From NCBI GenBank assembly GCA_964473365.1, contig CAYYOV010000006.1:31763-95762 (forward strand): DNA of 64,000 nucleotides, given 5' to 3'. This DNA is from 2-02-FULL-55-14 sp964473365. Lineage in GTDB: Bacteria > Bacteroidota > Ignavibacteria > UBA10030. Below, in pieces: positions 33,946-43,009 of this stretch (the stretch's first letter is position 1; the number at the start of each line of letters is the position of its first letter). The notes below the pieces were generated by a model, which worked only from the letters and a program-made list of their open reading frames with translations, ran no database searches and was not told the origin of the DNA. Made by a program: the position numbers and the translations under genes.

Positions 33946-35313
33946 GTGTCGCTCATGGTCAGCATCTCGGGGATCCGCGGAGTCGTCGGCACAACGCTGA
34001 CACCCGAGGTTATCGCAAAGTACGTCGCCGCCTATTCCGAAACCTGCGAACGAGGCCCGATCGCCGTCGGCCGAGATGGACGGATCAGCGGTCCCCCGAT
34101 CGTCGACATCGTGACGGGAACCCTGCGGCAGATGGGCTCGGACGTCATTGACCTTGGCATCGTCCCTACGCCGACTGTCGCCTTGACCGTAGAACGGCTT
34201 GGACTCGCCGGGGGCATCTCGGTGACCGCAAGTCACAACCCCATGATCTGGAACGGCCTGAAGTTCTTTGCACGCACTGGCCTCTTTCTGAACGCAGAAG
34301 AGAACAAGAACCTGTGGGCCATTGCCGACCGTGGTTCATTTTCGTATCGCCCCTGGGATCGATTGGGATCTCGCACAGACCGGCAGGAGATGCGGGAGAT
34401 GCATCTCCAAGCCGTTCTTGAAATGTCGGTCCTCCGGCCGGAGGTCATTCGAAAACGAAAGTTGAAGGTCGTCGTCGATTGCGTCAACGCATCGGGCGGT
34501 ACCGTCGTACCGAAACTGCTGCGGGACCTTGGCTGCGAGGTCATCGAGCTCTCCTGCGACGTGAGCGGTGTCTTTGCGCACACGCCAGAACCCATCCCCG
34601 AGAACCTGGGCGACCTGGCATCGCGCGTGAAGGCGGAAGGCGCCGACGTCGGTCTTGCTGTCGACCCGGATGCCGATCGGCTCGTGGTGATCGATGAGCG
34701 GGGGGAACCGATCGGTGAGGAATACACGGTGACAACGGCCGTCGACCTCGTACTGCGGCGCGAGCTCGATCGCGGAAACTCCAACCACCGCGTGGTCGTC
34801 AACCTCTCGACAACCCGGGCGGTCGACGACGTGGCCGCACGGTATGGCGCGACCTGCATTCGAACTCCGGTCGGCGAGATCAACGTCGCGAAGAAGATGG
34901 TGGACGTCGGATCGGTCATCGGCGGTGAAGGGAGCGGCGGCGTGATCTATCCGACCATCCACGCGGGCAGGGATGCGCTCGTCGGCGTTGGGCTGATCCT
35001 GCAGGCGCTCGCAGAGTTCGAAGGGACAACATCGGCCTGGAGAGGGTCTCTGCCGCAGTACGCGATCGTCAAGGGAAAGGTTGACGTCGGGACCCTGGAC
35101 GCACGGGCAAGATTGGCGGATATCGCCGACTCCGTGGGCTCCACAGGACGGGTAAATACCGACGACGGGTTGAAGATCGACTTTCCCGATTCCTGGGTGC
35201 ATCTTCGGCTCTCGAACACCGAACCGATCATTCGCATCATCGCCGAAGCGCCTGACCGGGCAGGCGCGGAGGCACTCGTCGCCCGATTCACGAAGAAGAT
35301 CCTCGGGCACTAA
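33946..35313 (+). CDS. glmM: Phosphoglucosamine mutase / phosphohexomutase
   Basis: The 455-residue alpha-D-phosphohexomutase has all four active-site loops: the phosphoserine loop VTASHNPMIWNGLK, the metal loop VDPDADRLV, the sugar loop GEGSGGVIYP and the phosphate loop RLSNTEPIIRI. GlmM converts glucosamine 6-phosphate to glucosamine 1-phosphate for UDP-GlcNAc. A phosphomannomutase or phosphoglucomutase role is possible, since the sugar loop GEGSGG is not strictly diagnostic. I chose the GTG at 33946, five bases after GAGGA, over the TTG at 33934. Confidence 0.78.
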   Translation: MSLMVSISGIRGVVGTTLTPEVIAKYVAAYSETCERGPIAVGRDGRISGPPIVDIVTGTLRQMGSDVIDLGIVPTPTVALTVERLGLAGGISVTASHNPMIWNGLKFFARTGLFLNAEENKNLWAIADRGSFSYRPWDRLGSRTDRQEMREMHLQAVLEMSVLRPEVIRKRKLKVVVDCVNASGGTVVPKLLRDLGCEVIELSCDVSGVFAHTPEPIPENLGDLASRVKAEGADVGLAVDPDADRLVVIDERGEPIGEEYTVTTAVDLVLRRELDRGNSNHRVVVNLSTTRAVDDVAARYGATCIRTPVGEINVAKKMVDVGSVIGGEGSGGVIYPTIHAGRDALVGVGLILQALAEFEGTTSAWRGSLPQYAIVKGKVDVGTLDARARLADIADSVGSTGRVNTDDGLKIDFPDSWVHLRLSNTEPIIRIIAEAPDRAGAEALVARFTKKILGH

Positions 35314-35483
35314 CGCCCGGGTCGGGACCAGAGCCTGATCCAACGTCAGCCGACGGCGGAGCATCGTTCTCCGGCAGTATCGCTCTGATCCATCGATCGA
35401 TTGATTGACAGAGCTGCGGGTTCGAAAGACTCCGCGCCTTGTCGCCGTCTGACCGCTCTTCACACATCCTGAGGGGGATGTCG

Positions 35484-36575
35484 ATGGAACCGTACGACGT
35501 ACGGGACCTGCTGACGCTGGTCTCGATTCCTCGCCTTGGACCGATCCGGATCCGAGCGCTCCTCGAGCACTTTCATGACCCGGCGCGTGCACTTGCCGCC
35601 TCACCGCGCGACCTCGTCCGCGTACGAGGTATCGACCGGCCGACGGCGCTCCTCATCGCCCGAGCCTCGCCAGCATTCGCCGAATTGCAGATCCGTGCAT
35701 CTCGAGCTCTCGGAGCGAAGATCATCCCATGCTGGGACGAACGATATCCGTCGCTTCTGGCCTCGATCTACGATCCTCCGGTCGCCTTGTTCGTTCTCGG
35801 AGACATTGAGCCCGGCGATCGGTGCAGCCTGTCCATCGTCGGAACGCGACACCCGAGTTCGTACGGCCATCGGGTGACGGAGGAACTTGCCAGAGCGGCC
35901 GTTGGCCGTTCCATTGTCGTCGTCAGCGGACTGGCACGCGGGATCGACACCACGGCACATACGATAGCCCTCGACGCCGGTGGTCGTACGATCGCCGTGC
36001 TCGGCTCAGGTCTTGATATCGCCTATCCCCCGGAGAACGCGCGGCTCATGCGCCGGATCGCCAGTCACGGTGCTGTAATTTCCGAATTTCCACTCGGCAC
36101 GAAACCCGACCCGACGAATTTCCCGAGACGGAACCGGATCGTCAGCGGATTGACGCTCGGAACGGTCATCGTGGAATCTGCCATTGACGGCGGGGCGATG
36201 ATCACCGCGTCTGCAGCGCTCGATCAGGGACGTGAGGTCTTTGCAGTCCCTGGTCCCGTGTTTGCAGAACGCAGCGTCGGACCGCACGCGCTGATTCGTG
36301 ATGGACGGGCCAAACTCGTGACGGGACTGGACGACATCGTGGTGGAACTCCGGCTTGTGCCTGCGGGTCCCATGGCGCAGACATCCGCAATCCTCCCCTC
36401 GCTCACGCTCTTCGAACGAGCGATCTACGATCAGGTCGGTCTTGAGCCGATCCAGATCGACGACCTGGCAGATCGTTCGTCGCTTGCTCCCGCCGACGCT
36501 CTCGTTGCCCTTCTCGGTCTGGAGTTCAAGGGACTCGTGCGCCAAATGCCGGGCAAGTGGTTCGTGAAGATCTAA
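35484..36575 (+). CDS. dprA: DNA-processing protein DprA
   Basis: DprA loads RecA onto incoming single-stranded DNA during natural transformation. The 363-residue protein has an N-terminal helix-hairpin-helix/SAM-like region (about 10 to 65). The Rossmann-like DprA core has LSIVGTRHPSSYG, VSGLARGIDTTAH, VLGSGLDIAYPPEN and FPRRNRIVSGLT. A winged-helix domain forms the C-terminus (about 300 to 360). The ATG at 35484 lies six bases after GAGGGGG. No other competence gene is in the window. Confidence 0.92.
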   Translation: MEPYDVRDLLTLVSIPRLGPIRIRALLEHFHDPARALAASPRDLVRVRGIDRPTALLIARASPAFAELQIRASRALGAKIIPCWDERYPSLLASIYDPPVALFVLGDIEPGDRCSLSIVGTRHPSSYGHRVTEELARAAVGRSIVVVSGLARGIDTTAHTIALDAGGRTIAVLGSGLDIAYPPENARLMRRIASHGAVISEFPLGTKPDPTNFPRRNRIVSGLTLGTVIVESAIDGGAMITASAALDQGREVFAVPGPVFAERSVGPHALIRDGRAKLVTGLDDIVVELRLVPAGPMAQTSAILPSLTLFERAIYDQVGLEPIQIDDLADRSSLAPADALVALLGLEFKGLVRQMPGKWFVKI

Positions 36576-36729
36576 CGCGTGGTCGGACTCCGTCGGCTGA
36601 AAACACATTCCGCGCAGGCGGTCTGCACGAGTGCGCATGGAGATTTGATACCGCCTCAGTCGTTGATGCGAGGATTGAAAACGGTCCCTCGCACGCCCAG
36701 AATTCCAGCTTTGGTTGGTATTTCGATTC

Positions 36730-36767
36730 TGGCACACCTTTTGTCTGTCGGCGTTTTTCCCTATACT
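36730..36767 (+). promoter_or_regulatory. Promoter region for DUF3109-rpoN (sigma-54-like element and a -10 box)
   Basis: TGGCACA-CCTT-TTGT at 36730-36744 has the exact spacing of a sigma-54 promoter (TGGCACG-N4-TTGC) but reads GT instead of the near-invariant GC at -12. Downstream, TATACT at 36762-36767 is a housekeeping -10 box five bases before the ATG, with only a weak -35 element. Which of the two is used is not decidable by eye. Confidence 0.35.
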
Positions 36768-36772
36768 ACTTC

Positions 36773-37348
36773 ATGGCGTATGTGGAATTCAGCGGCGTGT
36801 CGCTCGACAGCAGGGTCCTGACGACTTCGTTCGCGTGCGACCTGACTTCCTGCCGGGGAGCCTGTTGCACCATACCCGGGGGTCGCGGAGCGCCGGTCCG
36901 TGAGGACGAGGTCGCGTGGATCGCAAAGGCCGCCGAGGCTGCCCGAGACCTCCTTTCTCCCGAGCATCAGGCGATCCTCGACGCGCGCGGCCCTCTCGAA
37001 GGACCTCTGGGTGATCGGACGACGGTTTGTGTCGACGGCGCAGCCTGCGTCTTTGTCGTCGATGATAACGGTCTCGCGGTCTGCTCGATCGAACGGCTGT
37101 ATCACGCAGGCCGATTCCCATGGCGAAAGCCGGTCTCCTGTCACCTGTATCCGATCCGTATCGATGATGGTGTCCCTGAACGTGTGCGCTACGAAGAAGT
37201 TGAGATCTGCCGTCCCGCACGTGAGCGCGGCGAGCGAGAAGGGATCCGCTTGACCGATTTTCTGAAGGACGCTTTGGAACGGGCCTACGGCCCTGCATGG
37301 ACCTCCGCTGCACGCGCGGCGGCAGTTGAACGATCCGACCGAATCTGA
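36773..37348 (+). CDS. DUF3109 family cysteine-rich protein
   Basis: The 191-residue protein is a DUF3109 member, recognised by the cysteine cluster ACDLTSCRGACC (Cys22, Cys27, Cys31, Cys32). Further cysteines occur in TVCVDGAACVF, AVCSIER and KPVSCHLYPI. The spacing suggests metal or Fe-S binding, but the function is unknown. It is widespread in Bacteroidota and Chlorobi. No Shine-Dalgarno sequence precedes the ATG at 36773. It lies two bases before rpoN and is presumably cotranscribed with it. Confidence 0.82.
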   Translation: MAYVEFSGVSLDSRVLTTSFACDLTSCRGACCTIPGGRGAPVREDEVAWIAKAAEAARDLLSPEHQAILDARGPLEGPLGDRTTVCVDGAACVFVVDDNGLAVCSIERLYHAGRFPWRKPVSCHLYPIRIDDGVPERVRYEEVEICRPARERGEREGIRLTDFLKDALERAYGPAWTSAARAAAVERSDRI

Positions 37349-37350
37349 CG

Positions 37351-38787
37351 ATGCTCTCCCTCCAACAACAGCTCAAGCTGGGCCTGAAGCTGACGCCGCA
37401 ACAGGTGCAATACCTGAAGCTGCTCCAGCTGCCGACCTTGTCGCTGGAGCAGCGCGTCAAGTTGGAGCTTGAGCAGAACCCCATGCTCGAACTGGGGGAC
37501 GATCTTGAGCTCACGCAGGACCAGGAAGCCCCGGAAGCTGCGTCGGACCAGATCGAGGGCGAGCGAGACGAACGTGACGACGACCGCTACACACTCGACG
37601 ACTATCTGCACGATGACAACGCGGGCTTCAAGAGCCCCGAATCCGTGCCGCGTGACGACGAGGACGACTACGAAGCACCTTTGCCGGCGACTGTCCCGCT
37701 CACGGAGCGGCTCATGACACAGTTCGGCATGCTCGACGTCGACCACGACGACGTTCTGCTTGCTGTGGAGATCCTGGGAAATGTCGATGAAGACGGCTAC
37801 CTCAGGCGCGACCTGGACCTGATCGTACAGGACCTGAACCTCTCACTGAACCTCTCCCTCAGCTCTCAGCAAGCTGAACGGGTGCTGCACCTTGTCCAGT
37901 CGCTCGAACCCGCAGGCGTCGCCGCCCGCTCGCTTCCCGAATGTCTCGCAGCCCAGCTTCGCACCGGGTCATACCCGGCCGCACTTCGGGAACTCGCCCT
38001 CCGTATCGTCACGCAGCACTTCGAAGACTTCCGGCAGAAGCGATACGACACCCTTCTCAAGCATCTGCACGTGACCTCGGACACGCTAAAGAAGGCGATC
38101 GAGCTGATCCAACACCTCAACCCGAAGCCAGGAGAGGGGGAATTCAGCGCGCAGGAGAATTACGTCACGCCCGATTTTATCGTGACGAAGGACCGGGGTG
38201 ATTTCCTGGTGATCCTCAACGACCGGAACATACCGCCGCTGAGGATCAATGCTGCCTACAAACAGCTCGTGGCACCGAAGGGGAAGAAGGTGCCGCAGGA
38301 CGCGAAGGATTTTGTTCGAAAGAAGTTCGAGGCGGCCAAGTGGTTCATCGCGTCGATCCATCAGCGCCGCGAAACGCTGTTGCGCGTGATGCGGGCCATC
38401 GTCGAGCGACAGCGCCAGTGGTTTGAGGAGGGCGAGGTGCTGAAGCCGATGATCTACAAGGATGTGGCCGAGGTCGTGGGGGTGGACATCTCGACGATCA
38501 GCCGCGTCGTGAACAGCAAGTATGTCCAGACCGAGTGGGGCGTCTTTCAGCTACGCCATTTCTTCACGTCGGGTCTCGCCTCCGAGTCGGGCGAAGACAT
38601 TTCGAACTCCACCGTGAAGCAGAAGATTCGCGACCTGATCGAGGCTGAAGACCCCAAGAATCCGCTCAATGATGATGCGATCGGCAAGATCCTCAACGGC
38701 GATGGGATCCATATCGCCCGCCGGACGGTGGCGAAGTACCGCGAAGCTCTGGGGATTCCGATCGCGCGACTGCGCGTGAAGATCTGA
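37351..38787 (+). CDS. rpoN: RNA polymerase sigma-54 factor
   Basis: RpoN directs RNA polymerase to -24/-12 promoters and needs AAA+ activators to open DNA. The 478-residue protein has the Gln/Leu-rich activator-interacting region I (1 to about 45) and an acidic region II (about 50 to 110). The core-binding region, a helix-turn-helix (KDVAEVVGVDISTISRVVNS) and the RpoN box ARRTVAKYRE at 456-465 follow. All are intact. No enhancer-binding activator gene is in the window. A hairpin terminator follows at 38898. Confidence 0.96.
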   Translation: MLSLQQQLKLGLKLTPQQVQYLKLLQLPTLSLEQRVKLELEQNPMLELGDDLELTQDQEAPEAASDQIEGERDERDDDRYTLDDYLHDDNAGFKSPESVPRDDEDDYEAPLPATVPLTERLMTQFGMLDVDHDDVLLAVEILGNVDEDGYLRRDLDLIVQDLNLSLNLSLSSQQAERVLHLVQSLEPAGVAARSLPECLAAQLRTGSYPAALRELALRIVTQHFEDFRQKRYDTLLKHLHVTSDTLKKAIELIQHLNPKPGEGEFSAQENYVTPDFIVTKDRGDFLVILNDRNIPPLRINAAYKQLVAPKGKKVPQDAKDFVRKKFEAAKWFIASIHQRRETLLRVMRAIVERQRQWFEEGEVLKPMIYKDVAEVVGVDISTISRVVNSKYVQTEWGVFQLRHFFTSGLASESGEDISNSTVKQKIRDLIEAEDPKNPLNDDAIGKILNGDGIHIARRTVAKYREALGIPIARLRVKI

Positions 38788-38897
38788 CCAACGAACGGAA
38801 CAAGCCGCAAAGAACGCAAAGGTCGGATAAATCGAAACGCATTTCGTCGCGTTTTCTGAGTCTGATACGTCCATTCGTTCCACCTTCGGATCAAACA

Positions 38898-38945
38898 GAA
38901 CCGCCAAGCACCCGGGCTTTCTTCGTCCCCGATGCTTGGCGGTTC
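38898..38945. terminator. Hairpin between converging rpoN and the gene at 38980
   Basis: GAACCGCCAAGCA at 38898-38910 pairs perfectly with TGCTTGGCGGTTC at 38933-38945 around a 22-base loop, followed on the plus strand by GCTTTTGC. It lies 111 bases after rpoN and 35 before the converging gene's stop, so it may serve both. A shorter AAACGC/GCGTTT hairpin lies nearer rpoN, around 38839. Confidence 0.65.
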
Positions 38946-38979
38946 GCTTTTGCAGCTTGCTTCTGCGCGTGTCGTCGCG

Positions 38980-40413
38980 CTAGATCTTGATCTTCAGACC
39001 CGCAGAGAACTGAAACATGCTGAAGTTCTTCAGCGACGTGAGTACGCCGATGTTCTCGGTCGCAAGGTCCAGACTCAGGAAGTACAGGTCGAGTCCGAAG
39101 CCTGCCGCCCACCGGAACGAATCTCCCCCACCCCACGCGATACCGGTGCGAAGCGGGATGAGCGGTATCAACCGGTATTCGGTCCCCAACGAAAAGCGCG
39201 GCTGCGTTGAGTTGCCGAGCGACGTATTGAATCCCTGCGTATAGTCGATCGCCAGGGCGAGCCGACCCGGGAGCCACTGCAGGAAGGGCACCTCCTCCGA
39301 CCGCATCGTGGCACCGATCCTCAGCTGTGTCGGCAGAGGCGTACTGAAGGCTTTACCTTGCCGGTTGTTCCCCCGCAGCGCCATGAGCAGCGAATCATTG
39401 CCCGTCTCCGTGAAGGGGTTCGAAACGTTGATCGATCCGGCGCCGACGGTCTCGACGAGGTTCTTCTCCCAGGAGATCGACCCAATATTCACGACGGCCG
39501 CAGAGATGCGGATGCCGTAGTTTATCTCCGCCGTAAGCCCGATGTCGAACCCTGTTCCCTTGCCTGCCGGATCAGGGAACGGGCCCTCGAACTCCCCGCT
39601 GTCGGAGGCGAATTCCTGAATGCCCGACCGCCGAATGAGGAATTCCGAGTAGGCTTCGAAGTTGGTCTGGTTCTGGTCGACGAGCGGGTTTGACACGATG
39701 CCGCGATAGTTCACGGTCTCGAACACTCCATAGCCACGAACGACCTTGAACCCTGCGCCGACGAACAGACGTTTCGTCAGCGGAATGAATGCCGGCACTT
39801 CACGCCCGTACGAGAACGCATATTCTCTCCACCACCATCCCTCCTGCCGCGTATCGGAGAGGTCGTAGTATGAACCCGAAGGCATTCCCTCGAAGGGGAG
39901 CCGGAAGAAATCCTTGTCGAGATTGTTCTTCATCCCGACGTGATCGGTGATCGCGAACCCAAATCCACCGAGCACATTGTGCTGGAAACTGATCGCCAGC
40001 GACCGCAGCTCAACGTTGCTGCGGGTCTCCCCCTCGTCGGGCAACAGGTTCAGCAGGTCGATCTTGTCCTGCTCGGTCAGCACCTTTGCAACCCGCTCGC
40101 CGTTGACTTCGACCCCGGTGAAGTACTTGTTGTACACGTCGTACGAAATGAACTGCGACAGAACATGGAATCCGACCGTCGGAAGCCCGATCTCCATGAA
40201 TCGGCTATCGGGAAGGGCGAGAAGCGATGGATTCGTCCCGATGGCATCGACGCCGCGGGCTGCGGCGTTCACGGAACGGCCCATGCCGACGCCGCGCACG
40301 TTCGTGCGGTCGCCCGTTTGGGCGACGCCCGCGGTCAGCGGCACCAGAAGAAGCGTCAACGCACTCCGGAGTCCGGAGCGCCGAATCGAACCAACGATCT
40401 GCTTGGCGTTCAT
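38980..40413 (-). CDS. Outer-membrane beta-barrel protein, PorV/DUF5723-like
   Basis: The 477-residue protein has a signal peptide (LTLLLVPLTAGVAQ, about 19 to 32). Then come RGVGMGRSVNAAARGVDAIGTNPSLLA and many alternating beta-strand segments, ending in SMFQFSAGLKIKI, a plausible barrel-insertion C-terminus. The N-terminal pattern is that of the OmpP1/PorV-like families common in Bacteroidota and Ignavibacteria. It may be a surface-assembly or transport porin; I cannot say which. It follows the 703-residue gene by 13 bases, suggesting a shared job. Confidence 0.68.
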   Translation of the reverse strand: MNAKQIVGSIRRSGLRSALTLLLVPLTAGVAQTGDRTNVRGVGMGRSVNAAARGVDAIGTNPSLLALPDSRFMEIGLPTVGFHVLSQFISYDVYNKYFTGVEVNGERVAKVLTEQDKIDLLNLLPDEGETRSNVELRSLAISFQHNVLGGFGFAITDHVGMKNNLDKDFFRLPFEGMPSGSYYDLSDTRQEGWWWREYAFSYGREVPAFIPLTKRLFVGAGFKVVRGYGVFETVNYRGIVSNPLVDQNQTNFEAYSEFLIRRSGIQEFASDSGEFEGPFPDPAGKGTGFDIGLTAEINYGIRISAAVVNIGSISWEKNLVETVGAGSINVSNPFTETGNDSLLMALRGNNRQGKAFSTPLPTQLRIGATMRSEEVPFLQWLPGRLALAIDYTQGFNTSLGNSTQPRFSLGTEYRLIPLIPLRTGIAWGGGDSFRWAAGFGLDLYFLSLDLATENIGVLTSLKNFSMFQFSAGLKIKI

Positions 40414-40426
40414 GGCGGTCTCCGGT

Positions 40427-42538
40427 TCAGTTTGGATTGTTGACGAGGTAGATCAGATTGCCCGACATCCTCAGCCGGACATAGTCGGTCGTCCTGAATC
40501 GGACCGCTTGCGTGCCTCCTCCTGAGGTCTGCAGATCCAGTCGGAAGTACATCGTGTCCGCCTTGTTGAAGAGGGCGACATCGGAGCTCGTCAAGCCTAT
40601 GTCAAAGTGTGACGCAACTTCGGAGAGCGAATTCCCGTTCGCATCGACAGGAGCCGCCGCGATGGTCCGAACGCTTCCGTCGGTCGGTATCCTGAGGAGA
40701 GTGTCAACTGGCGATGTCGGCGTCAGCCGGCCGATGAGGTGCAGCCGGAAGCCGAGTTGTGCCGGAATACGGTTGCCAACGCTGAATCGCAGCGATGCCG
40801 ACTTGATGTCGTTTGCAAACTCCGTCGGGAAGTTCGTCTCCTGCCCGAGGGCGATCTTGTCTTCGATACGACCTCCGGCCAAACCCATGTTCAGCGGGAA
40901 GTACATATCCAAGCGCTGATAGAACTTTGCGGTATCCTGAATCGTTGCCTCGGTAAAGCCCGGATTCACCGTCACGTTTCCGCGGACGATAAAGGTGTCG
41001 GGGAAATTGGGGAAGAAGTTCGAGAGGAACGAGTTGAGTTCGTCAGTCGAACCCAGTGGGATCATCGCCATCGTTCCCGATGTCGGATAGAACGTGGTGT
41101 CCAATGGATTGGTTGCTCCAACCGGCGGTGGAAGGCGGAGCGTGGCGATCTTGCCGTACCGACGATTCCTTGCTTCGAGTGCGAGACTGTAGCGCACCGG
41201 GTATCCTCCGGTCATTCCCAAGTTTACGGCAATGCGCACGGACTTGAACGTAAACTGGCCTGCGAACTTGTCCGCGGCATCACCCAGGGCAATTCCGCTG
41301 GATCCGAAATTGACCGGAAGAATCGTCGGTTTGATACGCCCGGTGATGCTCTGCAAAACAAAGTCGCTCGCCGGATTGAATTCAGCGCGAACGAAATCAC
41401 TCGAAGCGATCGTGGTCTTCTGGCCTGCCGACGTGATCGTTTCGATGCCGACGCTGAACTTCACCCGGGTCCCCATCGTGTCAGGGGTTGGATTGCTCAG
41501 CCGGAGGTCCCGAAGGTTGAACGTCGTGTCGAACACGCTTTTCGGCAGGATCGTCCGCAGGATGGTCAACGGCTGCCCCGAGGAGACACCGACGAAGTTG
41601 TCGATGCGAATCCGCACCCCCACTCGCACGTCGAGATCGTTGACGATCCGGGTCCCAAACGATCCCCGCGTGAAGCGCGCGTCCGTCACGGAGACCGTGT
41701 CGTCGATGACGATGACCGTGTCATTGATCGTGACGACCTGTTGCGGTGGCACGAGGGCCCGAGCACTATCAACGCGCAAGTTCGTGGAGCCGAACGACAA
41801 TTGGACCCCGGCTCCGACGAAGCTGAACGGACCGGTCATTGCCGCCAATGTCACATTGACCGGATCGGTCTTGATCAGTCCGCGGGCGAGCTTGTTCGCC
41901 AACGAGGAGCTGCGCATCGCGGTTTCGCCGGGCGCGAGCGTTCCGAATGTGAAGGAAGCGATATTCGTCGTGTCAAGGCCCGGAAGGTTGTTCTTGAGAA
42001 CAACCGGGGCATTGAACGTGATCGCCATCGGCATGTTGTTCGTCACCGACAAGGTGAGCGAACCGGAGTCAACGGCGGCGAAAGCAAACTGCGACGTGTC
42101 CCCAACGGCTAGAACGGGCAGGTTGATCGGCGTCGCCGGGAAGGGGAAACCAGCGGGGACACTGCTCGGCAAACCGGGGATATCGGAAGCAATGATCCCT
42201 GTTGTCGTGGTCGGTATCGCACTGACCTCCACCAGTCCGACCGAGACCTGTTCCGCCGAAGGTTCCGGTGAGACCTTCAACGTGTCAAGGTTTACTGGTT
42301 GCCCCGACTGTGTGGCTTCGAAGTAGAACACTCCATCTGCGTCACGCCTTGCCGTCGTGTCTTTGAAAGCTTCGTCGAGGGTCCGGGTGATGTCAGCGAG
42401 CGGGATGCTTAACTGAGTCTGCCACGTGGGGGCAATAGGACTGAGCGGTGTCTCTATGCATTGCAGCGCCAATACCGCCACTAGAGCCACTGGGAGTATG
42501 GCGATCCATCTTCGTGCGGAGACGATCGTTCGCATCAT
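40427..42538 (-). CDS. Large exported beta-rich protein, probable lipoprotein, function unknown
   Basis: I do not recognise this 703-residue protein. The N-terminus WIAILPVALVAVLALQC is a signal peptide with a possible, non-ideal lipobox Cys. The body has long beta-strand-like stretches rich in Thr, Val, Asp and Asn and contains repeated phrases such as DTTFN and DTTFYP. It is almost free of cysteine. The protein probably sits at the outer membrane or surface. GAGG lies just before tandem ATGs; the second, at 42535, has the better spacing. It is upstream of and probably cotranscribed with the barrel gene at 38980. Confidence 0.65.
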   Translation of the reverse strand: MMRTIVSARRWIAILPVALVAVLALQCIETPLSPIAPTWQTQLSIPLADITRTLDEAFKDTTARRDADGVFYFEATQSGQPVNLDTLKVSPEPSAEQVSVGLVEVSAIPTTTTGIIASDIPGLPSSVPAGFPFPATPINLPVLAVGDTSQFAFAAVDSGSLTLSVTNNMPMAITFNAPVVLKNNLPGLDTTNIASFTFGTLAPGETAMRSSSLANKLARGLIKTDPVNVTLAAMTGPFSFVGAGVQLSFGSTNLRVDSARALVPPQQVVTINDTVIVIDDTVSVTDARFTRGSFGTRIVNDLDVRVGVRIRIDNFVGVSSGQPLTILRTILPKSVFDTTFNLRDLRLSNPTPDTMGTRVKFSVGIETITSAGQKTTIASSDFVRAEFNPASDFVLQSITGRIKPTILPVNFGSSGIALGDAADKFAGQFTFKSVRIAVNLGMTGGYPVRYSLALEARNRRYGKIATLRLPPPVGATNPLDTTFYPTSGTMAMIPLGSTDELNSFLSNFFPNFPDTFIVRGNVTVNPGFTEATIQDTAKFYQRLDMYFPLNMGLAGGRIEDKIALGQETNFPTEFANDIKSASLRFSVGNRIPAQLGFRLHLIGRLTPTSPVDTLLRIPTDGSVRTIAAAPVDANGNSLSEVASHFDIGLTSSDVALFNKADTMYFRLDLQTSGGGTQAVRFRTTDYVRLRMSGNLIYLVNNPN

Positions 42539-42682
42539 GTCCTCAAAATAGTGATAGTATCTAGTTAGCGAACGCGGGCGAGACCTCGCGTGAGCGAGAA
42601 CACAATTCGCAGGATTGTAACATCTCTTCTGCGGGCCAGGCCATTAGGCGAACGGCGCCCGGAGGCGCCGCTCTGTCTCACT
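42539..42682. other. Intergenic stretch with a short hairpin
   Basis: This 144-base gap separates the DUF3467 gene from the 703-residue gene. It holds a perfect CGGCGCC/GGCGCCG hairpin at 42653-42670 without a T-run, possibly a weak terminator for DUF3467. It should also hold the promoter of the 703-residue gene, but I found no convincing -35/-10 pair. Confidence 0.4.
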
Positions 42683-43006
42683 TCAATGAAACCGAGGCTC
42701 TTTGGGGACCGGAAACGACGGGTGATGCTCGCCAAGCTCTCCGGCGATCTTGATCTCGCCAAACTTCGCCTCATACTTCTGGATGTTGTCCTGCAACGCA
42801 CCGAGGAACATGCGTGCGTGCTGCGGCGTCATGACGATGCGCGCATGAACCTTCGCCTTTGGAACGCCAGGAAGCACGCGCGTAAAATCGATGACGAATT
42901 CCGCCGGCGAGTGCGTGATGATCGCCAGGTTTGAATAGATCCCTTCCGCTTCCTTCTCACCCAACTCGATGTTGATCTGTTGGGGTTGCTGCGGTTGGTC
43001 CGCCAT
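42683..43006 (-). CDS. DUF3467 domain protein
   Basis: The 107-residue protein is almost entirely a DUF3467 domain. It has QINIELGEKEAEGIYSNLA, PAEFVIDFTRVLPG and ARIVMTPQHARMFLGALQDN. Homologues are small cytosolic proteins of unknown function found in many phyla. It starts three bases after the TPR lipoprotein gene, so it belongs to that transcript, although the two proteins would act in different compartments. Confidence 0.85.
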   Translation of the reverse strand: MADQPQQPQQINIELGEKEAEGIYSNLAIITHSPAEFVIDFTRVLPGVPKAKVHARIVMTPQHARMFLGALQDNIQKYEAKFGEIKIAGELGEHHPSFPVPKEPRFH

Positions 43007-43009
43007 GAG

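Noticed and set aside
35406..35411. A perfect TTGACA before dprA
   Set aside because: At 16 to 18 bases downstream only GACTCC-like sequence is found and no TAnnnT box, so I did not call a promoter.
40739..42112. A 457-codon open frame on the plus strand
   Set aside because: It is antisense to the 703-residue exported protein, which has a signal peptide, a ribosome-binding site and normal composition. The plus-strand product has the Arg/His-rich composition of a mirror frame.
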